From assembly GCA_019914995.1 (NCBI GenBank), contig CM034130.1:3162001-3226000 (forward strand): DNA of 64,000 nucleotides, written 5' to 3'. Below are positions 1-10,792 of this stretch, in pieces. A program made the position numbers and the translations under genes. This DNA is from Acanthochlamys bracteata. Lineage: Eukaryota; Streptophyta; Magnoliopsida; Pandanales; Velloziaceae. Numbering within the stretch: position 1 is the stretch's first letter; every line of letters begins with the position of its first letter. The notes under the pieces are model-generated. The model was not told the DNA's origin. It was given only the letters and a program-made list of their open reading frames with translations, and did no database searches.

Positions 1-43
1 TTACAAAATGGGCTTTCTTGCAGCAATAGGACCTATATATTTA

Positions 44-240
44 TATAAGAGAGGGATATAAACACATGCTACACCATAGCCACATGCGTGCCCATGCTGG
101 AAAAAAATGGCAAACAAGATCTCCAAATTCAATCTCTATCGTTAAATATGAAAAACGATGAATAGGAAACATCTTGGCAAAATTTAAGTTCAATGGGACT
201 ACGAGCCAATCTCCATCCAGTATTTTGATCAAAATTTCAC
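44..240. mobile_element. Foldback MITE copy A (one arm only)
   Basis: This is a half copy of the foldback family that fills 1-4860. It has the terminal 'agagggata', then the conserved arm core (variants of 'gttggatatgaagaacta', 'aaatttcagctcaatcgg', 'acttgatcaaaatgac'). It stops at 'gatcaaaatttcac', where a CA/TACA microsatellite replaces the centre and the second arm. Confidence 0.7.
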
Positions 241-272
241 ACACACACAAGCATACACACATACATATATAT

Positions 273-304
<32 letters not shown>

Positions 305-320
305 GTATGTATATGTATGT
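241..320. repeat. CA / TACA / TA compound microsatellite
   Basis: Runs of ACAC, ATACATAC and TATATGTA join MITE copy A to copy B. The short open frames over it are low-complexity Tyr/Ile/Cys or His/Thr strings and are not genes. Confidence 0.9.
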
Positions 321-690
321 GTCAATCCCTCCTTAGAAGCACTCCATCTCCGGTTTACGACTGGAGTGACCTTTAAATCCAATCTCTACAGTTGGATATG
401 AAGAACTACGAGTTAGAAACATACTTACAAAATTTCACCTCAATCGGAATACTAATTTATCTCTATCTGGCCACTTGATCAAAATAACAGAAAGTAAAAC
501 AACTTCAAAATATATATATTATATCATTTATGTTATCTTAATCAAGTAGTCGAATGGAGATGAATTAGTATTCTGATTGAGCTGAAATTTTGTCAGTATG
601 TTTCTAACTCATAGTTCTTCAAATCTAACAGTGGAGATTGAATTTGGAAATCACCTCGGCCATAAATTGGAAAAAAAGTGCCTCTATATA
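321..690. mobile_element. Foldback MITE copy B
   Basis: A complete palindromic element. The left arm begins 'gtcaatccctccttag' and ends near 490. The centre is AAAATATATATATT. The right arm is the reverse complement and ends 'gtgcctctatatatg'. Both arms carry the same private variant 'tactaatt...tctctat' where other copies have 'ccacgaattcacctccat'. Confidence 0.85.
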
Positions 691-1022
691 TGTATATGTA
701 TAATATATGTATATATGTATGTATATAGTTTGTGAAATGAGTTGTTCAATTTGTCAAACAAATTCTTTTGTGATACAAGAGCACGCTTCTCTTCTCGCTA
801 CATACCAAAAGAATTTTAAAAAATTGATATGTTTAGACATTAGACACTAGGCCGTTTGGGATGTGTTTTATTTATGTAATAAAACACATAAATATCAATG
901 TAGCTAGATCTATCAATGTGGATGACGTTTACAAGCGTTTTCGAAACTCGATGATATTGTATTCCCTATATTTGCACCTTTTTTTAACAAGTCTGTTTTT
1001 TGTTAATTGATGCTATTAAAAC

Positions 1023-1401
1023 CCATTAAAAATCACAGATGGATCTTTTCAAAGATTGCATTGCTATATGCAGGTTGGTAGTTGGTGAACCTAATAAATA
1101 TACAAGAAGATGAATTGAAGAAAGAGACTCACCACCTTCGCTTTCATTACTGAAGAAAAGATTGCATTGCTATATGCCAATCGTCATGGGAAATAAATGC
1201 GCGTTGAGCATTTGACTTTCATGTGTTTTTATTGTTCTTATTATGGATTTTTTTTTTCATTGTTTTTTCTTCAATAATTAAAGCGAAGGCGGTGAGTCTC
1301 TTTCTTCAATTCATCTTTCGGTATATTTATTAGGTTCACCAACTACCAGCCTGCATATAGCAATGCAATCTTTGAAAAGATCCATCTGTGATTTTTGATG
1401 G
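1023..1401. repeat. Long near-perfect inverted repeat (about 138-bp arms, about 100-bp loop)
   Basis: Left arm 1023-1160 ('ccattaaaaatcacagatgg...') matches the reverse complement of 1264-1401 with only a handful of mismatches. The loop at 1161-1263 repeats 'attgcattgctatatgc', which also lies in the left arm, so a partial copy of the arm is inside the loop. No target duplication is obvious. It could be a foldback element or the source of a long hairpin RNA. Confidence 0.85.
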
Positions 1402-1459
1402 ATGTTGCTGCCCTTATTTTTTTGGCATGGTCTTGTCATTGTTCATGAGTCAGACGGAC

Positions 1460-1487
1460 CGTGCCACGGGCTGTTTCCTCAGCCCGG
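1460..1487. repeat. GC-rich short hairpin
   Basis: The stem 'gtgcc-a-cgggctg' pairs with 'cagcccg-gcac' around the loop 'tttcct'. It stands out in strongly AT-rich surroundings. Its role is unknown; it may be the remaining end of another element. Confidence 0.6.
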
Positions 1488-1519
1488 CACATACATATAT
1501 GTATATATATGTATATATA

Positions 1520-1918
1520 TATAGGGATAGAGGCACTTCCTTCTTAAGGGCACTTTCGGGCACTCCTTTTCGGTTTATGATCGAAGTTACCTCAAAATCC
1601 AATCTTCACCGTTGGACATGAAGAACTATGAGTTAGGAACATAGCTATAAAATTTCAGCTCAATCGGACCACGAAGGCACCTTCATCCGATCACTTGATC
1701 CAGATGACAGAAATGATACAATATATATATTTTTAAGTTTTCTTACTTTCTGTCATCTTGATCAAGTCATCGAATGGAAGTGAATTCGTGGTCCGATTGA
1801 GCTAAAATTTTATGGGTAGATTTCTAACTCATAGTTCGTCATATCCAATATAGAGATTGGATTTGGAGGTCACCCCGGCCATAAACCGAGAAGGGAGTGC
1901 CCCTATCCCTTCCTATAT
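1520..1918. mobile_element. Foldback MITE copy C
   Basis: Full copy. The ends are 'tatagggatagaggcactt' and 'agtgcccctatcccttcctata', which are mutually complementary. The centre is 'acaatatatatattttt'. It is flanked on both sides by TA-rich microsatellite. Confidence 0.9.
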
Positions 1919-1931
1919 ATACATATATATA

Positions 1932-2356
1932 TATAGGGATAGGATATAGGCACTCCATGTGCTATATGCACTCCATCGGTTTCTTCGGCCATATTTGGAG
2001 ACCTCCACATTCGATCGTCACCGTTGGATATGTAGAATTATGAGTTGTGAATATGCTTACCAAATTTCACTTCAATCGAAAAACGAATCGACCTTCATTC
2101 GTGCACTTGATCAAGATGACACAAAAAACTAAAAATATATATTTGTCAATTTTTACTATTTGAGTCATCTTATCAAGTTGCGAAATGGAGGTCAATTCGT
2201 GATCCGATTGAAGTGAAATTTGGTAAGCATATTCATAACTCATAATTCTACTTATCCAACGGTGACGATCGGATTTGGAGGTCTCTCCGGCCAAATATGG
2301 CTGGAGAAACTGATGGAGTGCATATAGCACATGGAATGCCTATATTTTATCCCATA
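1932..2356. mobile_element. Foldback MITE copy D (diverged subfamily)
   Basis: Full copy. Its outer 60 bp differ from those of copies B, C, H and I ('cactccatgtgctatatgc', 'cggccatatttgg'), yet the opposite arm carries the exact complement ('gcatatagcacatgg', 'ccaaatatggctgg'). Flanks are TA repeats. Confidence 0.88.
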
Positions 2357-2383
2357 CATATACATACATATATATGTATATAT

Positions 2384-2775
2384 ATACATATCACTCTAAA
2401 TGCACATCACTACAATCAGCGCGCTTGCATCAGTACAAAACTCCAAATTCGATTTTCACCATTAAATATGAAGAATTATGAATTGCAAATATGCTTATAA
2501 AATTTCAGCTAAATAAAATACAAATCAATCTTCATCTGATTTTTTGATCAAAATGACAAAACAAAAGAAAACCAAAAAATATAGTTTTCTTTCTGTAATA
2601 TTGATCAATAAGTCAAATAAAGTTGATTCGTGGTCCAATTAATTTAAAATCTTGTCAGTATATTTTCAACTTATAATTCTTCATATCTAGCGGTGTAGAT
2701 CAAATTTAAAGCTTCGTACCGGCTGAACCATGCTGATATGTATAGATGTGCATTTAAGAGTAATGCGTATATATC
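2384..2775. mobile_element. Foldback MITE copy E (old, diverged)
   Basis: The ends 'atcactctaaatgcacatc' and 'gatgtgcatttaagagtaat' are complementary. The core arm is recognisable but has more mismatches than other copies. The centre is 'aaaaaatatagttttc'. Confidence 0.8.
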
Positions 2776-2782
2776 CTCAACA

Positions 2783-3131
2783 TATATAGGGATAGAATAG
2801 AGGCACATGCCATCCTTAAAGGCACATGATGCACATGCCGGTCAAAAATAGCCGGCGAAATATACAAATTCAATCTCCACCGTTGGATATGAAGAACCAT
2901 GAGTTAGCAATATGTTGATAAAATTTTAACTCAATCGTAATACAAACCGACCTCCATCAGAACTCTTGATCAAAGTGACACAAAAATAAAATATATATAT
3001 TTTGTCAAATTTAACTTTTTATATCATTTTGATCAAGAGTTCCGATGGAGATTGATTTATATTCCGATTGATATGAAATTTTATCAACATGTTCTCAACT
3101 CATGATTCTTTATATGTAACGCTGAAGATTA
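2783..3131. mobile_element. Foldback MITE copy F (right end missing)
   Basis: The left end 'tatatagggatagaatagagg' is present. The right arm stops at 'aacgctgaagatt', where a TA tract takes over, so its terminal 60 bp are lost. Confidence 0.82.
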
Positions 3132-3155
3132 TATATATATATACATATGTATATA

Positions 3156-3565
3156 TATAGGAAGGGATAGAATCACTCCCTCCTAAAGACACTCTCTCCG
3201 GTTTATAGTCTGGATGATCTGCAAATTTAATTTTCACCATTGGATATGAAGAATTATGAATTAAAAACGCTCACAAACTTTCAGCTCAATCGGATTATAA
3301 ATTCACCTCTATCCGGTCACTTAATAAGATGACAAAAAAAAAAATAAAACTTAAAAATATATATATTATATCATTTCTGTTATCTTGATCAAATGACGGA
3401 TGAAGGTTGATTCATAATCCGATTGAGCTGAAATTTTTTGTGGAGGTTTCTAACTCATTCTTCTTTATATCCAACGGTAGATATTAGATTTAGAAGTCAT
3501 TCCGACAATAAATAGGAGAGAAAGTGCCCGAGAGTGCCTCTCAAAAGAAAGTGCCCTTGCATATA
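3156..3565. mobile_element. Foldback MITE copy G
   Basis: Full copy from 'tataggaagggatag' to 'aagaaagtgccctt', with centre 'aaaatatatatatta'. It is bounded by TA/TACA tracts. Confidence 0.87.
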
Positions 3566-3580
3566 CAGATACATATACAT

Positions 3581-4004
3581 ATATGGGGAGGGATAGGAGC
3601 ACTCCGTCCTTACAGGCACTCCCTTCCTGATTTATAATCAGAATGACCTCCTCCAAATCCAATCTCCACCATTGGATATGAACTATGAGTTAGAAACCTA
3701 CCCATAAAATTTCAGCTTAATCGGACCACGAATTCACCTCAATCCGATCACTTGATCAAGATGACAGAAATGACACAACATATATAATTTTAAATTTTCT
3801 TACTTTCTGTCATCTTGATCAAGAGATCTGATGGAGGTGAATTCGTAGTCCAATTGAGCTGAAATTTTATGGGTAGATTTCTAACTCATAATTCTTCATA
3901 TCCAACGGTGGAGATTGAATTTGAAAGTCATCCCGACCATAAACTGGAGATGGAGTGCCCGGGAGTGCCTTTAAGGAGAGTGTGCCCCGATACCTCCCCT
4001 ATAT
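3581..4004. mobile_element. Foldback MITE copy H
   Basis: Full copy whose arms match closely over most of their length ('ggaccacgaattcacctc' against 'gaggtgaattcgtagtcc'). Its right end shares a single TATA with the next copy, so H and I sit back to back. Confidence 0.9.
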
Positions 4005-4410
4005 AGAGAGGGATAGAGACACTCCCTCCTTAAAGACACTCCGTCCTTAAGAGCACTCCCTCTCCAATTTATGGCCAGAATGAACTCCAAATCTAATTTA
4101 CACCGTTGGATATAAAGAACTATGAGTTAGAAATATACCCATAAAATTTCAGCTCAATCGGACCACGTATTCACCTTTATCTGGTCACTTGATCAAGATG
4201 ACAGAAAGTAAAAAAACTTAAAAATATATATGTTTTATCATTTCTGTCATCTTGATCAAGTGACCATATGAAGGTGAATTTATGATCCAATTGAACTGAA
4301 ATTTTATGGGTATGTTTCTATTCATAATTTTTAATATCCAACGGTGGAGATTGAATTTGAAGATCATCTCGGCCATAAACCGAAAAGGAGTGCCCCTATC
4401 TCTCCCATAT
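4003..4410. mobile_element. Foldback MITE copy I
   Basis: Full copy starting 'tatagagagggatagag' and ending 'cccctatctctcccatata'. The outer left arm repeats 'cactcc-tccttaa' units. It is close to copies C and H in sequence. Confidence 0.9.
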
Positions 4411-4426
4411 ATATATATATATATAT

Positions 4427-4860
4427 ATATGGGAAAGGATAGAGCCACTCCAATCCTTATGCACACTCCAGCGCACTCCACGGTCGTTTATGGTCGTGGA
4501 GATCTTCAAATTCAATTTGTACCGTTGGATATGAAGAACTACGAGTCATTAACATACTGACAAAATTTTATTTCGATCGGACTATTAATAGATCTTCATC
4601 CGGTCACTTGATCAAGATGACTAAAAAAAAAGATATATATATTTTGTTAACTTTTACTTTTTGTGTCATCTTGATCAAGTGACCGGATGAAGATCTATTC
4701 TTAGTCCGATCGAGATGAAATTTTGTCAGTATATTAACGACTCGTAGTTCTTTATATCCAACGGTAGAGATTGAATTTGAAGGTCTCCACGGCTACAAAC
4801 GGTCGTGGAGTGCGCTGGAGTGTGCATAAGAGTTAGAGTGCCTCTATCCCTTCCCTATAT
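4427..4860. mobile_element. Foldback MITE copy J
   Basis: Full copy and the best hairpin. The left arm has 'cagcgcactccacgg' and 'ggtcgtggag', and the right arm has the complementary 'ccacgg..acaaacggtcg' and 'gtggagtgcgctgg'. It ends 'cctctatcccttccctata' in a TA tract. Confidence 0.92.
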
Positions 4861-5028
4861 ATATATAACATATTAGTTATAAAACATGAAATGCCATCAT
4901 TAAAACCACATATTTACAAACAGAAAGAAGGAACATCAATTTAAGTTGATGCGACCTCATTAGCACTAAAGTATTAAAGAGTGAGTTTCAATGACGCAAT
5001 GAAAAGAACTTCAATATAGACATCCTAC

Positions 5029-8000
5029 CTTTGTGGGACCACTTATAGATTCGACGTACGATGATGCCCCATCTACAGTTCCATTACCCACATATCCGGA
5101 GCTCCTTCCATTTGATGGACCATTGGCATTCAAATTGATCTGGTTTCCCTTATTTCCTTGAGTAGATGTATCTCCAGACTTCCCATAAGCCCCTTGAGAA
5201 CTTTCAGAATAGACTCCGTGGTGTTGCCTTGCCTCAGCTAACTCAAGTTGGAGTTGTTGTATGAATTGCATATGGTGCCTCTCCATCTCCACAAACTATA
5301 TCAACATTCAAAGCAGAATTTCATGTCCAAAATAGTACAGTATGCACTCTATAGCTTGTGCTAATTGCATAAAAACCAAAACAAGAAAATTTACTAAATT
5401 TGCACAAAATGAAAATAACCTGGCGCTGGAAGCCAACCAAATATTGGTTAAACTGCTCTGTACGCTCTTGTAGTTCAGCTTGCAAGGTTTGGTTGGTTGT
5501 TGTTTGCATAGCACCCATTTCTTGGACACGAGCCACCCAAGCTTGTGCTTCCCTTAGCTGTTCATCCTTGTAAACAATAGTATCCTGTGCCACTCTATAC
5601 TGCAAAAGAGAAAGGAGCTCAGCAATTCTTAAATTACTAAAATCAAGATAAATGATTTAAAACCTCATCTTACTAGGTGAGGCTTTAAACTTACAGCCGT
5701 TTGGAGGTTTATAGGAAGGACAAAGAACCAAAAGTGATACACATTCACATAAAAGGACCTTACATTCTGGCAATCCTCAAATTTCAGAAAATAAACCTAG
5801 ACTGATATACATAATCATATTAGTCATAAGTTATGCATAACAAAAGGACAACCTCAACAAGCCATAAGTCATTAAGTCTTGTTAGATAAGGGTTACGAAT
5901 AGCACATGTAAGTACAGCCTTCCATAGTGGTGGAGCAGGCAGACATTGCTGGCAAAACATCTACAAAACATCATGGAGTTCTATTTAAAACCTCACCTAG
6001 TAAGATGAGACTTAGTTGTAGATGTAGTTATCATGGAGTTCTCTTAAAGACCCCTGACTTTTAAAAATCTGAGTGGCAGCATTGATTGGGTCCACTTTTA
6101 AGCTGTCAGAGTTCTAGTCAGCTTAATTGACATGCAGGTATCTTTTCTGCCTTCAATCAGGATGACAACTCAAACTCAATAATTATATCTAACCCTCAAA
6201 GTGCTTTGCATTTGAGATTCCCGTTCTACACCATTTAGTTACCCATTGTGCAAAGAGCATTATCGCTAGTCTACCTAAAGACTAACACCAATTTTAATAA
6301 TATGCACTCTGCCACCTCAAGATTCTTTCTACTGCACCTTTTGATGTAAGAAAACAAGAACAAGATGCCTACACCCTCTATTTGCATTTCGCGAGGTCTT
6401 AGCAAGCCTAGAAGCAGCATCATGTCCAACTTCGTTCAATATGAAAATCAAACTGACCTTCCAAGCAGTAGTACAAGCCCAGTCCTTATCATATAAGTTA
6501 TGCATAAACTAAGACAGCCAGTATGCTCTATTAATCAACTTCATTTTGTTGACCAAAGAATAGACTAAAAAATTTAGTAGCTATCATATAGTTGTTTACA
6601 GGTAACGCCAGGAGCATACTAGACTTCATATAATTCCTTCCAATGGGTAGCAAGGTTGCAGTAAAAAAGGCAATACACAAATTGTAGAGCGAAGAAACAT
6701 GAAAAGACAAGAAAAACAAGGGATATCATTGGTGAAAAAGAAGTCCATTAAGGTTAGTGGAGAAAGACATGGCACTTGATATCTTAATATAATGAAGTTA
6801 AGGTGGATCTTATGAGATCTTTTGCTAAGCAAGTAAAGCAAAGCTACAGACAAGTGGAGGCACCAAACACAAAGAAAGGCAAAAACTGGTTTCTCAATGA
6901 CATTACCTTTATGATATTCATGGAAATTGGAAAAACGAGACCGCAATAGCACATTTTGAGGATATAATAATGTTGGATATTCTTCCACACACAACACAAA
7001 AATGTTTACATCTAATAAAACTCGAACTTATTTGTCAAAATAAAACTGGCAAGTAGTAAACTTGTAAAAATGGAGAAACTAAAAATTTGGGGTTTTTTTG
7101 GTCATCAAGTTTCATTCTTACAAAACAGCCTACCCAAGATTATAATCTAGCGCCAAGACAATGCAGGCTTTCTAGTGCCAGACAAAACAGCCTACCACTG
7201 CTTGCATTAACAGCACAACTTCGATTTAGTATGTCATTAGCTTTAGTTTCTAAAGGATACATAAACAACTTATAATAGCAAACAAACCCTTGACAGCCCA
7301 AGCTTATTTATCCTCACAAAAGGGCATTTATTCATCAAGAAATTTGTGAATTTTGTCTTCCACACTTAAGCATTTGAACCACTACCAATGTTGAATATAA
7401 GTTTGCAAGTCATATGATACTAATTGATGCTATACTACTCTACCCCAAAAAAATAAGATTTTAACAACAAACTCAAACAGTAAGAAAGAGGAAAAAAAAG
7501 GAAGGAAGATTACAGCACAAGCAGAAATATTCATCTCAAGAATTAAAATCAATGATATAACAGTAAGAAAGGGGGAAAAAAAAAGGAAAGAAGATTACAG
7601 CACAAGCAGAAATATTCATCTCAAGAATTAAAATCAATGATATAAGGAAGTTCAATGAAAAACCTCCTCTTGCAGTGCAAAAAACTTGTTCTCCTTGTCT
7701 CTAAAATGCTCCTGAAGGTCATGAATTTGTTGAAGATGTTGTGTTCTTTCAGTCTCTGAGTTATCACGTTCTCTTCTACAACCCAATATAAACACATGAT
7801 GCTAATTAAGAACACCATCAAGAAAGTATTCTGGACAACAATTAACTTAAAGATAATTAAACCCAACAAAACCCCCTAATGACTTCCACAAATAAGTTTG
7901 CTGAAACTAATAATATAAGATCTCTTGAAAAGAATTTATAGAAAGGTGCCTTCACCTGACAAAGTAGAGAAGGACTACAAATATGAAAAAGAATGGTTCA

Positions 8001-10061
8001 TAGAGAGAGTCCTTGCCTTGAAAAGATGTGTATTTGGACTCTTACACATTCTTGAAAGTAGCAAAGAGGTGCCAAAACCTTAGAAATTGAGAAATTCATT
8101 CCTTGATATCATTTTCATACACTACTCAAATTGTATCATCATCTTAACACATTCAAATAAGAATAATTTTGTGCAATGTCACACAAAAGTTGTTACAAAA
8201 TAGTGCATACTAAGGTCATTATTCAGTATGCTTAAGCTACCAGCTAGGTTTGGAGCTTTCTGAGCTAAGTGCAAATTAGGAACTATAGTGCATGTCACAT
8301 AGAAAAGAAAGGGAAAAAACACTTCATTTTAGGATATCAAAATGAAGCGTCAAAGGCACAAGCCATTTACAAATGTATTGTATCCCTAGATTGATAGGCC
8401 AAATTTACCATGTTCGTAGGTTCATAGATCATCTCTATGCTCGAAACATCAAGCAAGAGCGAAAAGGAGAGAGGTGAGAAGAGCATGGATATAATAACAG
8501 GGCAAACTAAATGAAAAAAAATCTATTCCCTTTGATCCAGCACGAAAACCAACAAAAAAGTATCACCACAACCATAAACAACAACAGCTAAGCCTCAGTG
8601 ACGGCAAGATATAGTATGGTGGGATTTTCAAATATTTTAAATAAGCAAGTCAGCACAATGTCGCAAGAGTAAAGCTTTACTCTTCTCCTAACAATTCCTG
8701 GTTATTGGGTAACTTCAACTACATATTGACGCTTACCTTAAGGAGGCTTCCTCTTTTGCCCAAGCCTGTACAAACAAATTTGAAGTGTGGATAAACGGAA
8801 CTTGAACCAGCATAATTAACATAGAGATAAGAACTTAAAATGAGGAAAAATCTAACCACTTCATTGTCCATTTTTACAGCACTTAGCTCACTGTCCTTCT
8901 TTTCCAACTTCACCTCCAACTCATGTATATGCTGCTCTCTTTCTCGTAGTTGTTCCTGTGCATCAAATTGCTATTGACAATAAGAAGTCTTATTGATCAA
9001 CATAGAAAGAAGGGACAACAACCATTATCACACTACAGCAAAAAGAGCACAAGGCCACAACCTTATTTAGCAAAATAGAATCAAGCATATAATGCATAAA
9101 CATCATGAATAACCTCTAGATTAATACTTGAACTCCACAGAGATTCGCAGCAAGGTAAAATATGGAGCTGATCTCCTAATTGCTCAATGTAAGAGATTAC
9201 TTGATAAATCACATTGTCCATAAAGATGATGCACTATAAACATCCAACATGATTGGCTTGCAAAGCACACATTTTATTCAGACTTAAGAGAGTGCTTCAC
9301 TCCATTACACAAAGAAGGCACGCACATCAAAAGCTTCTCATGTGAAGTTCGGGTAGGATTCCGAAGACAGTTTTCCTCAGATCTAGGCTAAGCGGCTGTC
9401 TGCTATAAACAAGTGCGTCTACAGCCATGAACAGAAGCAATGAGTAAACAAACAAATATCAATTATGAAAAGCAAAACCTTTAGATTAGCAGCAGCATCA
9501 GCATGTTCCTTAATCTGCAATTCAAAGCTGCTTTGTATCTCTATAATCTCAGACCGTGCAATTGCCTGCACCTTCAACTCAATTTCCACTTGCTGTAGCT
9601 CCTCCCGCTGCCTCGATATCTCATGAATCTGCTGCTGCAACATGTCGTCACTTAATCCACCTCTGTCAATAGTAATTGAACAAAAGCCCACGTCCAGTGG
9701 CCCTGATTCCTCCTGCACCTTCCGGTTTACCAAATTACTCAAGAATACTAAAATACTTTAACTGCAACTACCAACACTCCTTAAGAAACAACTCATGCAT
9801 ACCTCATATATCGTCCTCTCTTCAGATTGGCCCAGTTTCACATGCTCCACCTCCTACGGCTCAACCAAAAAATCAAAAGCTCAAGTTAATCTAACTAAAG
9901 AATCTAAAATCTATTACAAAATCTTGAATTTAGGGAAATTTCTACAGTACCTCGTTGCCATTAGGTTGGAATGAGTGGTCAGTGACAGCTCGCCACTCTT
10001 TTCTAGAAGGTTGAGGAGAAGAAACAGAAATCGGTCCACCGAGAGCGGCGGCAACCTCCAT
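5029..10061 (-). CDS. Coiled-coil protein of a conserved plant family (possibly FRIGIDA-interacting-protein-like), 3' end not visible
   Basis: Eight exons join in frame on the minus strand: 9951-10061, 9803-9853, 9479-9718, 8857-8970, 8737-8765, 7664-7775, 5420-5599 and 5029-5295, giving about 368 residues. Every junction is GT/AG and phases agree; the 29-nt exon 5 is followed by an exon that supplies the missing base. The start is the ATG opening MEVAAALGG; an upstream in-frame extension begins only with TTG. Residues 55-290 are Gln/Glu-rich coiled coil ('SRQREELQQVEIELK', 'KDEQLREAQAWVARVQEM', 'IQQLQLELAEAR'), followed by a Ser/Gly/Asn-rich tail. The last visible exon ends at a good donor (AAG|GTAGGA). 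Without splicing the frame stops four codons later (GCLY). I therefore infer that the C-terminal exons lie left of the window, beyond the MITE array. The family resemblance is from memory and the FIP1 name is uncertain. Likely an intracellular scaffold protein. Confidence 0.82.
7478..7644. repeat. 83-bp tandem duplication in an intron
   Basis: Two units, 7478-7560 and 7561-7644, run from 'cagtaagaaag' to 'aatcaatgatata' and are nearly identical. They end 20 bp from the splice donor of the 7664-7775 exon without touching it. Confidence 0.9.
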
Positions 10062-10110
10062 TTCCAACAGATGACTCCAACTCGGGGGATCCAACGCAAT
10101 CACCGGAGAT

Positions 10111-10134
10111 CTATCTCCAGATTGCAATCTCCAT
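10111..10134 (-). other. Short upstream ORF (7 codons)
   Basis: In the 5' leader of the coiled-coil gene an ATG at 10134 opens a 7-codon frame (MEIAIWR) that ends in TAG at 10111, 50 nt before the main ATG at 10061. It could reduce main-ORF translation if the leader starts upstream of it, as the TATA box at 10337-10346 suggests. Confidence 0.5.
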
Positions 10135-10220
10135 GAACCCTAGCTCAAAGCAATTGCCGAAGGACGAAACAACAATTTCGAAAACCTTCTGTTCTCCTTG
10201 TTCTTCTTCTTCAATTCAGC

Positions 10221-10228
10221 TAGGGTTT
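10221..10228 (-). promoter_or_regulatory. Telo-box (AAACCCTA) in the 5' leader
   Basis: The minus strand reads AAAAACCCTAG here. A second AACCCTAG lies on the plus strand at 10136-10143. Telo-boxes are common near start sites of plant growth-related genes. Confidence 0.45.
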
Positions 10229-10336
10229 TTATCTCCGGTGAGAGCGAACAATCGCGCGTACAGCAGTAACCGTCGGAGAGGGAATTGGGGAAGAATAAAA
10301 AGAAGGCAAAGGAAAGAGACGAGACGTTATTGGTGG

Positions 10337-10346
10337 CTATTTATAG
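10337..10346 (-). promoter_or_regulatory. TATA box of the coiled-coil gene
   Basis: CTATAAATAG on the minus strand lies about 280 nt upstream of the ATG. A CCAAT sequence (10328-10333) lies nearby. This would place the transcript start near 10310. Confidence 0.5.
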
Positions 10347-10533
10347 AAAGAAAGACGAAGCAGAGAAAGAGAAGAGGGCAGGTGACTGCCAGGTGGTGGC
10401 CAAGTGAATCAGGTAAAGTTACCGCTTTTTGTTGAAGTGAACTAGCTAAGGAGACCATAAAACGAGTCCACCGCGCGCGACCACACGGGTGAAACTTATA
10501 TTACTAATTCACTGTCCACGATAGGTAGTTGCA

Positions 10534-10792
10534 CGCGTTTGGAAGTTCTTACCAAATAAAATTTTTCTAAAATAAAAAATATTTTATTTTTTTAAAAAAA
10601 TTAGTTTTATTTTTTTATTTTAAAAAAAAATAAAAATATATAATAAAAAAATTTTATTCTATAAAATTTTTTTATATTTTCTAAATTTTTAAATAAATTT
10701 TTTATATATTTATAAAATATGTATTAAAAAATATAAAATAAAGAAAAGTTGAAAAGTAGCGTTTGATAAGCTCAACTAAACGCGCTCCGAAA
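10534..10792. mobile_element. AT-rich MITE of the 'gcgtttgg' family
   Basis: Bounded by 'cacgcgtttggaag' on the left and 'aaacgcgctccga' on the right. The interior is almost pure A/T with the phrase 'tatatatttataaaatatgtattaaaaaa', which recurs in other copies in this window. Confidence 0.6.

Larger units (their letters stand above)
741..1519. other. Low-copy spacer in the MITE array holding a separate hairpin
   Basis: This is the only part of 1-4860 not made of the foldback family. It holds an unrelated inverted repeat (1023-1401) and a small GC-rich hairpin (1460-1487). No coding exon with splice sites is visible on either strand. Confidence 0.6.

Noticed and set aside
41..4560. Open frames of 60-113 codons on both strands in the left array
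   Set aside because: They follow MITE arms and TA/CA microsatellites, are mirrored on both strands because the elements are palindromes, and encode low-complexity Tyr/Ile/His strings.
44..4860. CRISPR-like regular repeats
   Set aside because: Units are long, individually palindromic, of unequal length, and separated by TA tracts rather than unique spacers. The genome is plainly plant.
9942..10127. Longer N-terminus (QSGDRSPVIAL...) for the coiled-coil gene
   Set aside because: It would have to start with TTG. The first in-frame ATG is at 10061 and fits the family.
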